Below are positions 53,299 through 63,729 of a DNA stretch of 64,000 nucleotides, piece by piece. The stretch's first letter is position 1. Each line of letters opens with the position of its first letter. Position numbers and translations under genes: made by a program. The stretch lies in the NCBI GenBank assembly GCA_947462335.1, contig OX381719.1, positions 66,442,808 to 66,506,807 of the forward strand. Reading direction: 5' to 3'. Origin of the DNA: Harmothoe impar. Taxonomy: Eukaryota; Annelida; Polychaeta; Phyllodocida; Polynoidae. The notes beneath the pieces are model-generated. The model ran no database searches. It had not been told where the DNA came from and was given only the letters and a program-made list of their open reading frames with translations.

Positions 53299-53870
53299 AA
53301 TATCTAGTACACTACTTCATTGGGAGATATTTTGAAATACTAAATTGCTAATAACATATAGTTTCCCTTCCATTTATAATGATTTCACATTTGAAACGTT
53401 AAGGCAAATATATGAAATATCCATTACAAAAAGGCATTTACTATAATTTAAGAGCAGGGTCATTTTTCATAACTCAACCCTCTTCTGAGGATGCAGGGAG
53501 GGAAGCCAGGGTGAAAAATGACTACAGAATCAAAAGTCGCCGGCACCTTGTTATGTAAGATATCCACAGCATCATCTGTAAATCAGTTCTCTACCAATCA
53601 GATTGCTGTATTCTCTTCACACTTCAGAAACAATAGAAACAAAATCTGACAAAAGACATTTTAATTTTTTCTTCTAAATTTACTTTTAAGGGATCTCCAT
53701 TGGGGCATCCTATATATGACCTTGAACAATGACATCTATTATGGTCCCATAAAGGTTTTACCGCCTGTTCTATATGTACATAACATTGTGGGGTCTCTGG
53801 AATCGTTTTACAAATAGAGGAACTCCTCCTAGTAACACTGGTATGGTACAAACTGTTTATGTAGGTTTGT

Positions 53871-53876
53871 CCAATA
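53871..53876. repeat. Target site duplication of N4 (left, CCAATA)
   Basis: Directly precedes the N4 terminus. An identical CCAATA (63724-63729) directly follows the right terminus. Confidence 0.93.
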
Positions 53877-54526
53877 AGTAGTATTGTATGTATCGGAACG
53901 GGACTATAGTTAAGTACTGTTTATTACTCAATCGACCTGCAGCCAATCAGAGGCCTCCCTTTTGGCGGGAAATTCAAAAGCAGCCAATGAGAGGCCTCCC
54001 TTTTGGCGGGAAATTCAAATAGGTCACGTGACCGGAAGTGACCTACTTCCGGTCACGTGACCTTTGGGCGGGAAATTCAAATAGGTCACGTGACCGGAAG
54101 TGACCTACTTAAGAGGGTCACGTGACCACCATGTTGGCGGGAAATTCAAATAGGTCACGTGACTGGAAGTGACCTACTTAAGGGGGTCACGTGACTACTA
54201 GGTTGGCGTGAATTTCAAAATAAGTCACTTGAGATTTTTATGGATAAATAAATTTTAAAAAAGAAAAAGCAAGCTGAAAGCTTGCTAAAAAATAATTTAA
54301 AAATGCGGCTCTTTTTTTTTAGGGGGGGGAGGGGCACTCTGGGGGGCACTCTTTAAGATGCATGGGGGGGGAGGGGGGGAGGGGGGGAGGGGGGAGGGGA
54401 GGGGAAGGGTTTTTAAGAGTGAGACTCGCCTCTCTGCCCTCTCTTTTAGAGGGCAGAGAGGCGAGTCTACTGGTTCGTCTACTTACAATGAAATGTATCA
54501 TGATTGCGTTTATGATGATGTGCATC
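53877..54526. repeat. Left terminal inverted repeat of N4 (650 bp)
   Basis: The inverted copy of 63074-63723, with only scattered differences seen by eye. From the end inward: common terminus, CCAAT boxes, TTTGGCGGGAAATTCAAA units (E2F-type site next to a CHR-like TTTGAA on the other strand), E-box/ETS units, a G-rich tract (about 54322-54410), and a hairpin with 20-bp arms (54423-54442 and 54448-54467). Confidence 0.93.
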
Positions 54527-55009
54527 TCTTGCTGGCCAGACTTTCAAGCAAATTTGCCAAAGTCCAGCCCGTTATTGAATGTCCGGCCTAGCCTGACCCT
54601 CAGTAGAACAGTCCTTGACCCATCTATTATAGTCCAGCAGCGCCTGACCCTTGTATGAGAGTAGTATTGGCGACATTGGCTGACTCTGATATTTACCTGT
54701 GTGTACGGAGGGAGGAGAGGGTTCACAGCCACAGCTCTCTTAAGGCAAAGCTTGCGCTTATAGAGCACTACTAGTGGAGGTCTGGATGAGGAGGCTATGG
54801 CGGTTGTCTTCAAAAAAAAAAAAAAAATAGCCATGGCGCATGTCGATGTCGCTTAATTATGCTCATATCTCATGTCGATTTTAAGAATTGCTCATGTCAC
54901 CTGTCACTATGTTTTTCAAGCTTCATGTCAAATGTCACTAGGCCTCATGTCGAATGTCGATTCTAAGAAACAGGTATGTCACCATCTCGAATTTAGCGGT
55001 CCACACTGC

Positions 55010-55051
<42 letters not shown>

Positions 55052-55448
55052 TGCTGCTGATTTGCTGTTGCTGCTGCTGTCGGTGCTGCTGCTTGTGCTG
55101 CTCGTGCAGCTGCTGCAGCTGCTGACAGCTGCTGCTGCTTGTGCTGCTCGTGCAGCTGCTGCAGTTGCTGACAATGTCACGGATGCTGTTGACAGATGCT
55201 GCTGCTTGTGCTACTCGTGCAGCTGCTGCTGCTGCTGCTGCTGCTGACGATGTCACGGATGCTGCTGACAGATGCTGCTGCTTGTGCTGCTTGTGCAGCT
55301 GCTGCAGCAGCTGCTGCTTGTGCTGCTCGTGCTGCTGCTGCTGACGATGTCACGGATGCTGCTGACAGATGCTGCTGCTTGTGCTGCACGAGACCGAGTA
55401 GCCGCTATTACTAATGCTACTAATACTAGTATGAGAAAATTCATTTAG
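54527..55448. other. N4 region between TIR and gene X: single foldback arm, host-type repeat, trinucleotide array
   Basis: Bases 54530-54710 match the inverted-repeat arm of O (14097-14283). From 54811 an A-run and CATGTCG-type repeat (to about 54995) interrupt a segment that is continuous in O, so this is a later insertion. Bases 55008-55390 are GCTGCT-type repeats with units containing TGACGATGTCACGGATGCTG, ending in the conserved TATTACTAA near 55414. Confidence 0.6.
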
Positions 55449-56237
55449 TCAGTCGATTAAATCAAGGAGGTTTTCTGACTTCAGTGGATCGTTTAGCCAT
55501 CGGCCACAGGCAAAACTTGAAACCATTTTATACATGGGGCAATTGGCAGAGTCGAAACATGTTGGTACGATGGGGTCGATCATGTTCATCATCAGTTCAG
55601 GCAAAGGAAGTGTGTCGACAGCACGCGAAAACTTCATGTCCGGATGTTTCAACACAAGACCTTTTATCACACTCACACAGCTGCTTTGAAGAGTGAATCC
55701 TTGACCAAACTTGAGCTTTTCCAACACAGCTTTGGCCTCCTTCTGTGCAGTAAGGGATCTCTCTTTCGGGGTCATCGCAGTGCAGGATAGCATGTCCTCA
55801 AAGTCTTTAACATAATGTTCCAACGGGCTACAAATGATGTACTCCAGATCATCGTCCGCATATGTCGTCTCCTCGCACCATATTGTGTCTTCTCCTGTTT
55901 CGAATTCCGTCATTTTCTGAACAATCTCCTCGTGAGTGCGTTGCATATATCGAAGCTCCTTCAAAGACCAGATAACTTGTATGCCGAAGCCTGAAAAACC
56001 TGAAGGAATTTCACAACTACAGTCAGGCCAACTATACGGAGCTAAGAAAAATAGCTCCAACAAAATTTTCTCCCTCTGTCCAAATGAAACTACTTTTGTT
56101 CCGATGAAGTTGAAGCATGCTTCTATCCATTGCTCCTTGGTGACGTCATTCCAATGTTTCTTTACCTCACATGCATCATAGGGCACTGTTTCTCTTCCTG
56201 CTTCTAGTGGGAGTTGCTTTTTCTTTCTTGGACTCAT
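55449..56237 (-). CDS. Gene X: unrecognised nuclear-type protein (262 aa), copy in N4
   Basis: I use the ATG at 56235-56237 (MSPRKKKQLPLEAGRE). An in-frame ATG further upstream (56312) exists, but that leader is not conserved in frame with the O copy. Features: a basic PRKKK nuclear-signal-like start, Trp/Cys-containing helices (KEQWIEACFNFIG, LELFFLAPYSWPDC), an acidic DDDLEYI stretch, and the conserved tail GRWLNDPLKSENLLDLID. The family is not recognised. There is no signal peptide or membrane segment. Because it is the only intact gene of N4 and is kept open in O as well, it is probably a trans-acting or host-interaction factor of the element family, but nothing in the sequence shows the activity. 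Confidence 0.7.
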   Translation of the reverse strand: MSPRKKKQLPLEAGRETVPYDACEVKKHWNDVTKEQWIEACFNFIGTKVVSFGQREKILLELFFLAPYSWPDCSCEIPSGFSGFGIQVIWSLKELRYMQRTHEEIVQKMTEFETGEDTIWCEETTYADDDLEYIICSPLEHYVKDFEDMLSCTAMTPKERSLTAQKEAKAVLEKLKFGQGFTLQSSCVSVIKGLVLKHPDMKFSRAVDTLPLPELMMNMIDPIVPTCFDSANCPMYKMVSSFACGRWLNDPLKSENLLDLID

Positions 56238-56730
56238 TTGGAGAGTTTCGATGCTCTGTAGCGTCGACACTTCGATAAGAAAAGAAGCTGTAAAGGTAGA
56301 AATAACCCTCATAACATGCTGAGCGAGCGTGGAGTGGACGATGCTACGATGATGAAGGGCGGGTCGAGAAAGTGTGATGGGTGAGAGCGGCGTTTCACTC
56401 CTTATGTACCCTGTCCTAGATAATCCTCTTAAACGGCTGAAAAGACTCTCTCAGTACAGAGTCTCTACTCAATTAAGTGATCTGTTAAGTAAGTTTTCAC
56501 ATGCTACTTGACTACTGCAGGTGGGTTTAGACTTAAGCAGCTTAGTGCACACACGTGTCTGTTAGAAAGCTACCTGCACACCTGCCTTCCTTTTTCACTA
56601 GTATTTACCCCTTGCCGACTTATAAGGCGCCTATACACGTGTCAGCCTCCTTATATACGTCTTCTTGCTTCTAGAGCTAAGCTACTTACCGTCGTTTTCA
56701 GCTGCCGCAGGCTGACTGGCAGCTATTTAA
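56238..56730 (-). promoter_or_regulatory. Gene X promoter and leader (N4)
   Basis: The minus-strand TATA box is TTATATA on the plus strand (56651-56657), read as TATATAAGG. It is preceded on the minus strand by the shared block GTAAGTAGCTTAGCTCTAGA (complement of about 56671-56690) found upstream of the genes at 9910 and 17661, and by TTTTCAGCTG at about 56696. The ~400-bp leader is long; splicing cannot be excluded. Confidence 0.75.
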
Positions 56731-56884
56731 AAGAGAATACCCTTTACCTGTATAACGGATCAGGAGGTTATGAGATTAGAGTGTGTATACAAAAAAAGCT
56801 ACAGGGGGCATGTGTCTGTCTGTGAGGTAGAGACGAGTCCATGTGGTAAGCGACTTAAGTTTAAAACAAAAAGCACCTCCTCTT

Positions 56885-57264
56885 GCCGCGGTGAGTGGAG
56901 CGGACGGCGGCTGGCTAGTTGAATAAGCGTCAGCTTAGAAGATAATCCGTCCACGGGCTGGCGCGTCACACCTGTCGTTAATCACCCCCTGTAGACTTTG
57001 TATACACAGTTGACCTGGCTTTATCTCTTCACCAGCTATAATCCCATATACATGTAGCGCACGTTACACTTGTTGCCGCAGTGAGTGGCGCGGACGTCGG
57101 CTGGCTAGTTGAATAAGCGTCAGCTTAAAAGATAATCCGTCCACGGGCTGGCGCGTCACACCTGTCGTTAATCACCCCCTGTAGTCTTTGTATACGCAGG
57201 TGACCCGGCTTTATCTCTTCACCAGCTATAATCCCATATACATGTAGCGCACGTTACACTCGTT
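56885..57264. repeat. Tandem duplication, 2 x 190 bp
   Basis: Copies at 56885-57074 and 57075-57264 start GCCGCGGTGAGTGG and GCCGCAGTGAGTGG and include CAGCTATAATCCCATATACATG. No coding potential. Confidence 0.85.
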
Positions 57265-57289
57265 ATCTCTCTTTTCATGCTGAGGGATT

Positions 57290-57541
57290 AGGGGTGGAAG
57301 GGTTCAGGTGAAAAGCGATTTGATTCCTCTCTGGAAGAGGGTGGGGCTCTAGGTGAAAACAAGCTTAGACCATCCAGATTAGCCGCTCTCTCGGCTATAT
57401 AAAGAGCCTCAATTTTTTTTATCTCTGCCCACTTCGTCTTGTTGTACACTATCAGTCACGAGGCAGACGCTCGAAGTAGCAGATGTTTGCAGTATGGATT
57501 ATACAGAGGTTACCTGCTAATAGGATTTTGTCAGAATAGGG
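57290..57541 (+). promoter_or_regulatory. TATA promoter with possible spliced first exon
   Basis: TATATAAA at 57396-57403 is preceded by AGGTGAAAA motifs. Downstream, an ATG at 57483 opens only 18 codons, and a strong 5' splice donor (AGG/GTGAGT, cut at 57540/57541) follows. The transcript may be a spliced gene whose later exons I could not identify, or a non-coding RNA. Confidence 0.45.
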
Positions 57542-57696
57542 TGAGTTGCTCTTAAAATGACCATTTTAAATGGGTTGTTAATATGGTATCTGATGTTAAT
57601 GAGCTAACACCTAACATTGAGGATTATGACCTCCCAGAGGGGCGTCTCGCCAAATTCTCCGGTCTTGACTATAGGCTTAACTGTCTAAAGACTGTG

Positions 57697-59640
57697 GAGC
57701 ACGTTAATGGGCGGTCTCCTTACTAATTTCACTTGACCAGGCCGGCAGGGTCAACTAGTCTAGGTAATTACAACCACAAGGGCGGCTACTCAACATCCAA
57801 GTGGACCTACTACTACGAGATTGTCTTTTGACCACTCTGCTGCCGCCTGCTGGTCTGGCGATTACATGCTCTAGTATAGTTCTCCGCTCTTTTCGTCAGA
57901 TGGCGCCACAATAGGGTTTTTGTACATTTCCACGATACTCGCGAACATTTTAAACGCATAATGACCTATAATAAGCAACAAAGCACACTTCTAATATATT
58001 GAATATAAGAAACATGTCAACGTTGTGTATTTCTGATAGAATGAGGCAGATTCTTTGAAATATCAACTAAACTATAGCGAGATTGAAAATACTACACCAT
58101 AACTAAAGCGATATAAAAGCTATATAAAGTCAGAACTTCTCACGGAACGGCATCTGCAACGGATCACTCAACCATTCGTCCTCGAATGCCACACAGGGCT
58201 CCTGTCCAACAGGACTTTGAGCCTTGACGCTTTTGAGGGAGGTTTGATCTTATGTTGCTTAACATGTGGTGTAATTAATCAACACCGCGGCCCCTCTTTA
58301 GGGGCCACACAATAAACAAAGAATAAAAAAGGGTAAGCCTTAAGTTTAAAGTGAATCTCCCAGGATTTTGGCGAGGCCGACAAAGGGGGAGGTAACAGAT
58401 TTAAACTGCAGGAGACTATACGCAAACCTTGATACTCTCAGAGGGGAGCCCCATATTGCGGGCCTGTGGTCAGATCTATCACCTCCAGGGTGCAGTCTGC
58501 ATGTCATAAATGACCACCACAGACATTTGGATATAATGTTAATCCTACTCCAGGGTCTCCATAATTAGCGGGGCTCGCCTTGAGATGGGAAATTCACTAC
58601 AGCACTATCTGTCGTTGAAAATGGTGCTCGTGTAGAGTCGGGATGATGTACCAAAAGAGCATTTTATACACAATGATACCCTTGTACAAATGCGTATACC
58701 TAGTAGGCTGTGTCTTATCATCAAATCTAAGAGGGTGCGCTATAGTTTTATTATACTTTTATAGACCATTTTAAAATCCGAGCTTAGCTTAGTTCATAGT
58801 CTCCTTACCAATTTTCACTTGACCAGGCTGGCAGAGCCAACTAGTCTAGGTAATTATAACCACAAGGGCGGCTACTCAAGATCCAAGTAGACCTACTACT
58901 ACGAGATTGTCTTTTTGTCCCCTCTGCCGCCTAGTTATTACATCCTCCAGTCTAGCTCGCCACACCCTTTGAGCAGCTCCATTGCCTCGGTAAAAGTGTA
59001 GGGGTGTGCTTTCCACCTTCAGTCATCCATAGATTCGATCACCATCACCCCCCTTGAAATGACCTCAGCTGTTAATTAGGGCGTAAAGCAGCCCAACAAC
59101 CAACCAAGTCCCTGTCAAAGATGTGAATAACGAACGCGCTAGTATAGTTCCCCGCTCTTTCGTCAGATGGCGCCACAATAGGGGTTTTGTACATTCCTAC
59201 GATGCTCGCGAGCATTTCAACGCATAATGAGCTATATAGGCAACAAAGCGCGCTTCTAATATATTAAAATATAAAAACAATTCAATATTGTGTATTTCTG
59301 ATAGAAATGAGGCGGTTTCCTTAAATACCAACTAAACTATAGCGAGATGAAAAATACCACACCATATCTAAGGCTTTATAAAAAGCTATAGAAAGTCAGA
59401 ACCTCACACGGATCGGTATTCTGTCACCCGGACGGATCACCCCTGACCCACTGGTCCTCGCATGCCACACACGGCTCTGCCGTGTTTGTGCTTTGAGGTA
59501 TCACCCATCAAGTGATCCATGCTGCCCAACATGAGGCGTAATTAATTACGCTGATGTTGCATAGCACAGCGGCAGCATCTAACTAACTCTAAGGAGTTAG
59601 TCGGCCCCTCTTTAGGGGCCACACAATAAACAAAGAATAC
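57697..59640. repeat. Long direct repeats ending in a GC hairpin and AATAAA
   Basis: Segments at about 57697-58323 and 58798-59640 share TCTCCTTACYAATTTYCACT, AGGGCGGCTACTCAA, CGTCAGATGGCGCCACAATA and the end GGCCCCTCTTTAGGGGCC (hairpin) plus ACACAATAAACAAAGAATA. The second copy has a ~190-bp extra block (about 58930-59130), part of which recurs at about 62115-62215. The hairpin plus AATAAA end resembles retroposon 3' ends. No long ORF. Confidence 0.7.
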
Positions 59641-61794
59641 CCTGAATCTGGGACCTGCGGGCGAAGGCCCCAACTGTGAAGTCATTATTGGCCACATTGG
59701 TAATATCAATTAAAACTTTAGACAACACCCACCTTAAGTATCATTAACGGACAATATCAATAAACTTAGCATCCTCTTGGTTACCACATTTAGCACCAAT
59801 TTTACAACTCACAGGGGCCACCCTTGAAAATAACACCAGCCTCACCACGCTTTTATTGCTCTGCTGATTTCTCCAATCCAAAACATTGGGTATCTAGTCC
59901 AGCTGTGAGCTCATTAGGTCAGCCCTTTGTCGGCCTCGCCGGCAAGTCCCGGATTCAGTATAGAAAGACTAAGGGGGCGGGGAGTAGGTCTTTAAGTTTA
60001 GCGCTATCTGTGTCATTAGACCATTCTTAAAAATCGACATGTGACATGAATAAAAAATTCTCAATTACTGTATAAGTAGGCGCCTCAACTCTTCCTTCAA
60101 ATTCCGGCCTTGCGGGTGGTCAAATTAAAAAAAAAAAATTCCTAGTAGTCTATGGTCCCAAGAGTCCGATTGTATCAATTACGGTGCCCCTACATTTTCC
60201 CCCTTAGTGACACTAGTGACAACGCCTTTTTCACTTAGGGTCATGTGACATGGTCATTTCTTAAAAATCGACATGCGACATGGGACACGTTCATCTCAAA
60301 CCCTTAGCCTCTAGAGAGTTCAAAATAGCGCTGCCGCTGTAGTCTGCCCGTTTCTGTGATCAAATATGCACCCTTCCTAATAGCACCCCCACTGGTGCAT
60401 TGCATAAAAATAGCCCTCCTGACCTCATTTCTTGAGCTATAAAAAAACACAAACCCCTCATTTTAATCACAATATCATGGCAGTCAACATGAATGGAGTC
60501 ATTAGTGGAGAAAGATAAGAGTCTCTGTTTTCTGTAGCCTACAATATTATGGTGACATTCTTCATGTCAAAATGTAATAAATAAATATGAGTTGTTAAAA
60601 CTTGTTACCATGGGGATGTTGGTAATTGTGTTCTTGAAGACGTATGTGAAATCCAGATGTATGTGCCTCTGCCCAACAATGACCCTAGCCATTTTAAGTA
60701 AACCTGTTCTGTCTGAGTTAGAAGGGTGCCTAGGGCCAGAGCTACAGAACCCCTAACTGCTGTGAAGGTGCCCCTCTCCTGCCTAGATCACAGAAATGGG
60801 AAATATGTTCAGATGCATTCACCATGATATTTCTGGATCTAAGCAGATCTGAAAAGCTCTCATAGAGATCTATACTAATGGAACCACTATGTATTTTTTA
60901 ACTCATTTTTCAAAAATTTATCAAACTCCCTACCTTAGCGCCCCTATAAATAGGGTTAAGTACCTGTCCGACTCCCCTACCACTGCTGCTGGAGGAGTAC
61001 CGAGAACTACCCTCTTTTTAGAAAACTAAGTAAAAATATCCTTCTTCATGTCCAGTTACATACAATGTCGATCAATTTGACACTGTAGCAGCATGTCTCC
61101 ATATCTGTATGCTGCATAAATGCACAATACACGGTTCTGCACGCACTTAAACCAAGGCTAACATGGGTGACCTATATAGATGTGATACTCTCGTTTTCGG
61201 GGCTAGTAGAAATTAGGCGGCTAATATAGACGTTCCGGGTTCGAACCCTCACTAAGTTTTAGTCAAGACGTCTAGCCACAGGCGCCTTAGGCGACGAAAG
61301 CGCGTCAAGGCGTTTACAGGGTTCGAACCCGTGAGCTGCTCCTTGGGGTCACAAAAAACGCTTCAACCTTAAAATCCCATAGGAAAAAAATTTGGGGTTT
61401 TTGGACTTTAGGCCTGAATTTGGGGGTGATCCCGGGCTGATAGAAAAATAATTCTTGGACGAGCGGATAGCTCTGGATCTCTTTTTATCTAAAACAGCGA
61501 AAAATTGATTGTGGTTCCGCTGCAATTCATCCGACGAGGGGTAATCAGCCCCCCCCTCTGCCAATCATGGCAGTGAATTTAGACGGCGCGCAATCTCTCG
61601 CAGCCACCGCGGACGGACCAATTAGTCCTGTCGGCATCTTAGTATGGTTCGTGTGACCTACTTAGAGGCTCACACGGTGGGGGTGTGTCCGGCGTTCGGC
61701 GCGCTGATTGGCTACTGGTGGGAGGTGCTGTGCTGCGTCAGGAACTTTACCTATTTGGGACGGGTGTTAAAGGCGCACTGAGTTGAGGTGCACC
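59641..61794. other. N4 non-coding region with dispersed repeat fragments and Pol III B-box-like sites
   Basis: No supported gene. It contains inverted CATGTCG-type fragments (about 60035 and 60240) and two GGGTTCGAACCC sites (about 61230-61241 and 61319-61330) typical of tRNA T-arms, without a full cloverleaf. The rest is A/T-rich. Confidence 0.5.
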
Positions 61795-61960
61795 TTTAAG
61801 CAAGAGCGCGATCCGGTCGTCGCGTTGGTAGCCTTACTACCCGTCGCGCATTTAACTAGAGGCTTAAGTGTGACAAATGACGATTCTTTGTCGACGCAAC
61901 TACTAACATCAGCAGCATCGGCAGCAGCGGTAGCAGCATCGGCAGCAGCTATAAGGTGAA
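61795..61960 (-). pseudogene. Decayed piece of the Ala-rich gene (N2 6768 family)
   Basis: Read on the minus strand, this matches the 3' half of the Ala-rich gene (about 7155-7330 of N2), including GTTAGTAGTTGCGTCGACAA and AGAATCGTCATTTGTCACAC, with frame breaks. The upstream Ala-coding part is missing. It links N4 to the gene repertoire of N2. Confidence 0.75.
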
Positions 61961-63073
61961 AACATGTTCAGACACGGTCGGCGTGTGAGACCTGTCCAGG
62001 CACGTCCGAGCAGGTTCGAACGTGTCTGAACATGTTCCGGAGTGCAAGACGCGTGCACACACAGACCGAACAGACACACACAGACCCACACACCCACACA
62101 CCCCTATGTAGTGTGGGATGTAAAAGAAACCCTTGTCTCGGTAAAAGGGCCATAGATTCGATCACCATCACCGCCCTTGAAATGACCATAGCTGTTAACT
62201 AAGGCGTAAAGCAACCCACACACCCACACACCCACACACCCACACATTTTTCTGTATGAGCCTTCAGACCTGAAGCTGCTCAGTGTACGGGACTAGGTTT
62301 TGTCATAGGCCCTACGGACGCTACTCAAGGGGGAATAAGAGAGCTGTCTCACCATGACATGGGCTGGCTGTAGTTTTTTATGTTTCGGTACCTACAACCA
62401 AACAGCCAGTACCCACCCCAGGGCTTCATGTCGCACGAGGGAAAAGTATAAAGATTCGAACGGTGGCGCCAACTGTCGGAATAGCGGGTACACTACGTCA
62501 GTAGTTCTTTTGTTCTCCGCTGAGTGACTGGGCGAAATGTAGTCGGTAGCTCTATTTTCTGTGCACTGTTCTGTTCATTTTCTACACTTAACGCTTAAAT
62601 AGACCACGTGTTTGTACAAGCTAGCCGTTTTTATCAGTGCAAAAATTAAATAAGCATCGGATAGAACAATAAAAAAATGAGAAAGTAATCCAGCACTTAG
62701 TATAACGCACCAGTTTTATCATGAGACACCGAAAGTCTGGTTTTTTTCGGGTGCATAAGACAGTCGACTGAGAGCTCCAAACCAACCAAAACGTACCAGA
62801 GGGCGATCTATCTCAGAACGTACCCGACAGGGCAGGGGCCTTCTACACCCCGGCTCTGATGAGCAAGCGAGGGCCTATTCCTCTTTTGAGGTGGGCCCAA
62901 AATTGAACAAAAGAATAAACTCAAAAAAAAGCCTTAGGATTGAAAGAGTTGTAGATACTGATTTTAACGAGGAAGTCGCATTCATTAGTTTACAAATAGC
63001 CAGTGTAAGTACGCCCATGTATAGGAGAGAGACCTTGCTTATTTCTTATAGGGTTGTAAGATAGTCACATCAT
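61961..63073. other. N4 right interior, non-coding
   Basis: (CACACAC)-type runs at 62078-62103 and 62215-62247, a repeat block shared with about 58990-59095, and from about 62586 onward a segment matching the beginning of the window (N1). No gene supported. Confidence 0.6.
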
Positions 63074-63723
63074 GATGCACATCATCATAAACGCAATCAT
63101 GATACATTTCATTGTAAGTAGACGAACCAGTAGACTCGCCTCTCTGCCCTCTAAAAGAGAGGGCAGAGAGGCGAGTCTCACTCTTAAAAACCCTTCCCCT
63201 CCCCTCCCCCCTCCCCCCCTCCCCCCCTCCCCCCCCATGCATCTTAAAGAGTGCCCCCCAGAGTGCCCCTCCCCCCCCTAAAAAAAAAGAGCCGCATTTT
63301 TAAATTATTTTTTAGCAAGCTTTCAGCTTGCTTTTTCTTTTTTAAAATTTATTTATCCATAAAAATCTCAAGTGACTTATTTTGAAATTCACGCCAACCT
63401 AGTAGTCACGTGACCCCCTTAAGTAGGTCACTTCCAGTCACGTGACCTATTTGAATTTCCCGCCAACATGGTGGTCACGTGACCCTCTTAAGTAGGTCAC
63501 TTCCGGTCACGTGACCTATTTGAATTTCCCGCCCAAAGGTCACGTGACCGGAAGTAGGTCACTTCCGGTCACGTGACCTATTTGAATTTCCCGCCAAAAG
63601 GGAGGCCTCTCATTGGCTGCTTTTGAATTTCCCGCCAAAAGGGAGGCCTCTCATTGGCTGCAGGTCAATTGAGTAATAAACAGTACTTAACTATAGTCCC
63701 GTTCCGATACATACTATACTACT
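63074..63723. repeat. Right terminal inverted repeat of N4 (650 bp)
   Basis: The inverted counterpart of 53877-54526, with the same order of hairpin (about 63133-63178), C-rich tract, E-box/ETS array, E2F-type and CCAAT units and terminus. It is followed directly by the TSD copy CCAATA. Confidence 0.93.
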
Positions 63724-63729
63724 CCAATA

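Larger units (their letters stand above)
53877..63723. mobile_element. Element N4: complete 9.85-kb non-autonomous Polinton-like element carrying gene X
   Basis: Bounded by 650-bp inverted repeats and an exact 6-bp TSD. Its terminal ~60 bp match those of N1, N2, N3 and O. The only substantial intact gene is gene X (minus). It also holds a decayed piece of the Ala-rich gene, promoter-like blocks, a 190-bp tandem duplication and large direct repeats. No polymerase, integrase, ATPase or capsid gene is present, so it must rely on trans functions. N1 appears to be a second member of the same subfamily. Confidence 0.92.

Noticed and set aside
54319..54525. 68-aa frame repeated identically at 63072-63281
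   Set aside because: Both copies are the inverted TIR and the frame crosses C-rich and hairpin DNA. Identity reflects the TIR, not coding selection.
54993..55444. Several Ala/Ser/Cys-rich frames near 55 kb as genes
   Set aside because: They follow from the GCT repeat in all frames. Only the conserved short end near 55414 is worth noting, at low confidence.
61200..61335. Functional tRNA genes at two GGTTCGAACCC sites
   Set aside because: The T-arm motif is palindromic and no acceptor, D-arm and anticodon stems could be drawn around either site.
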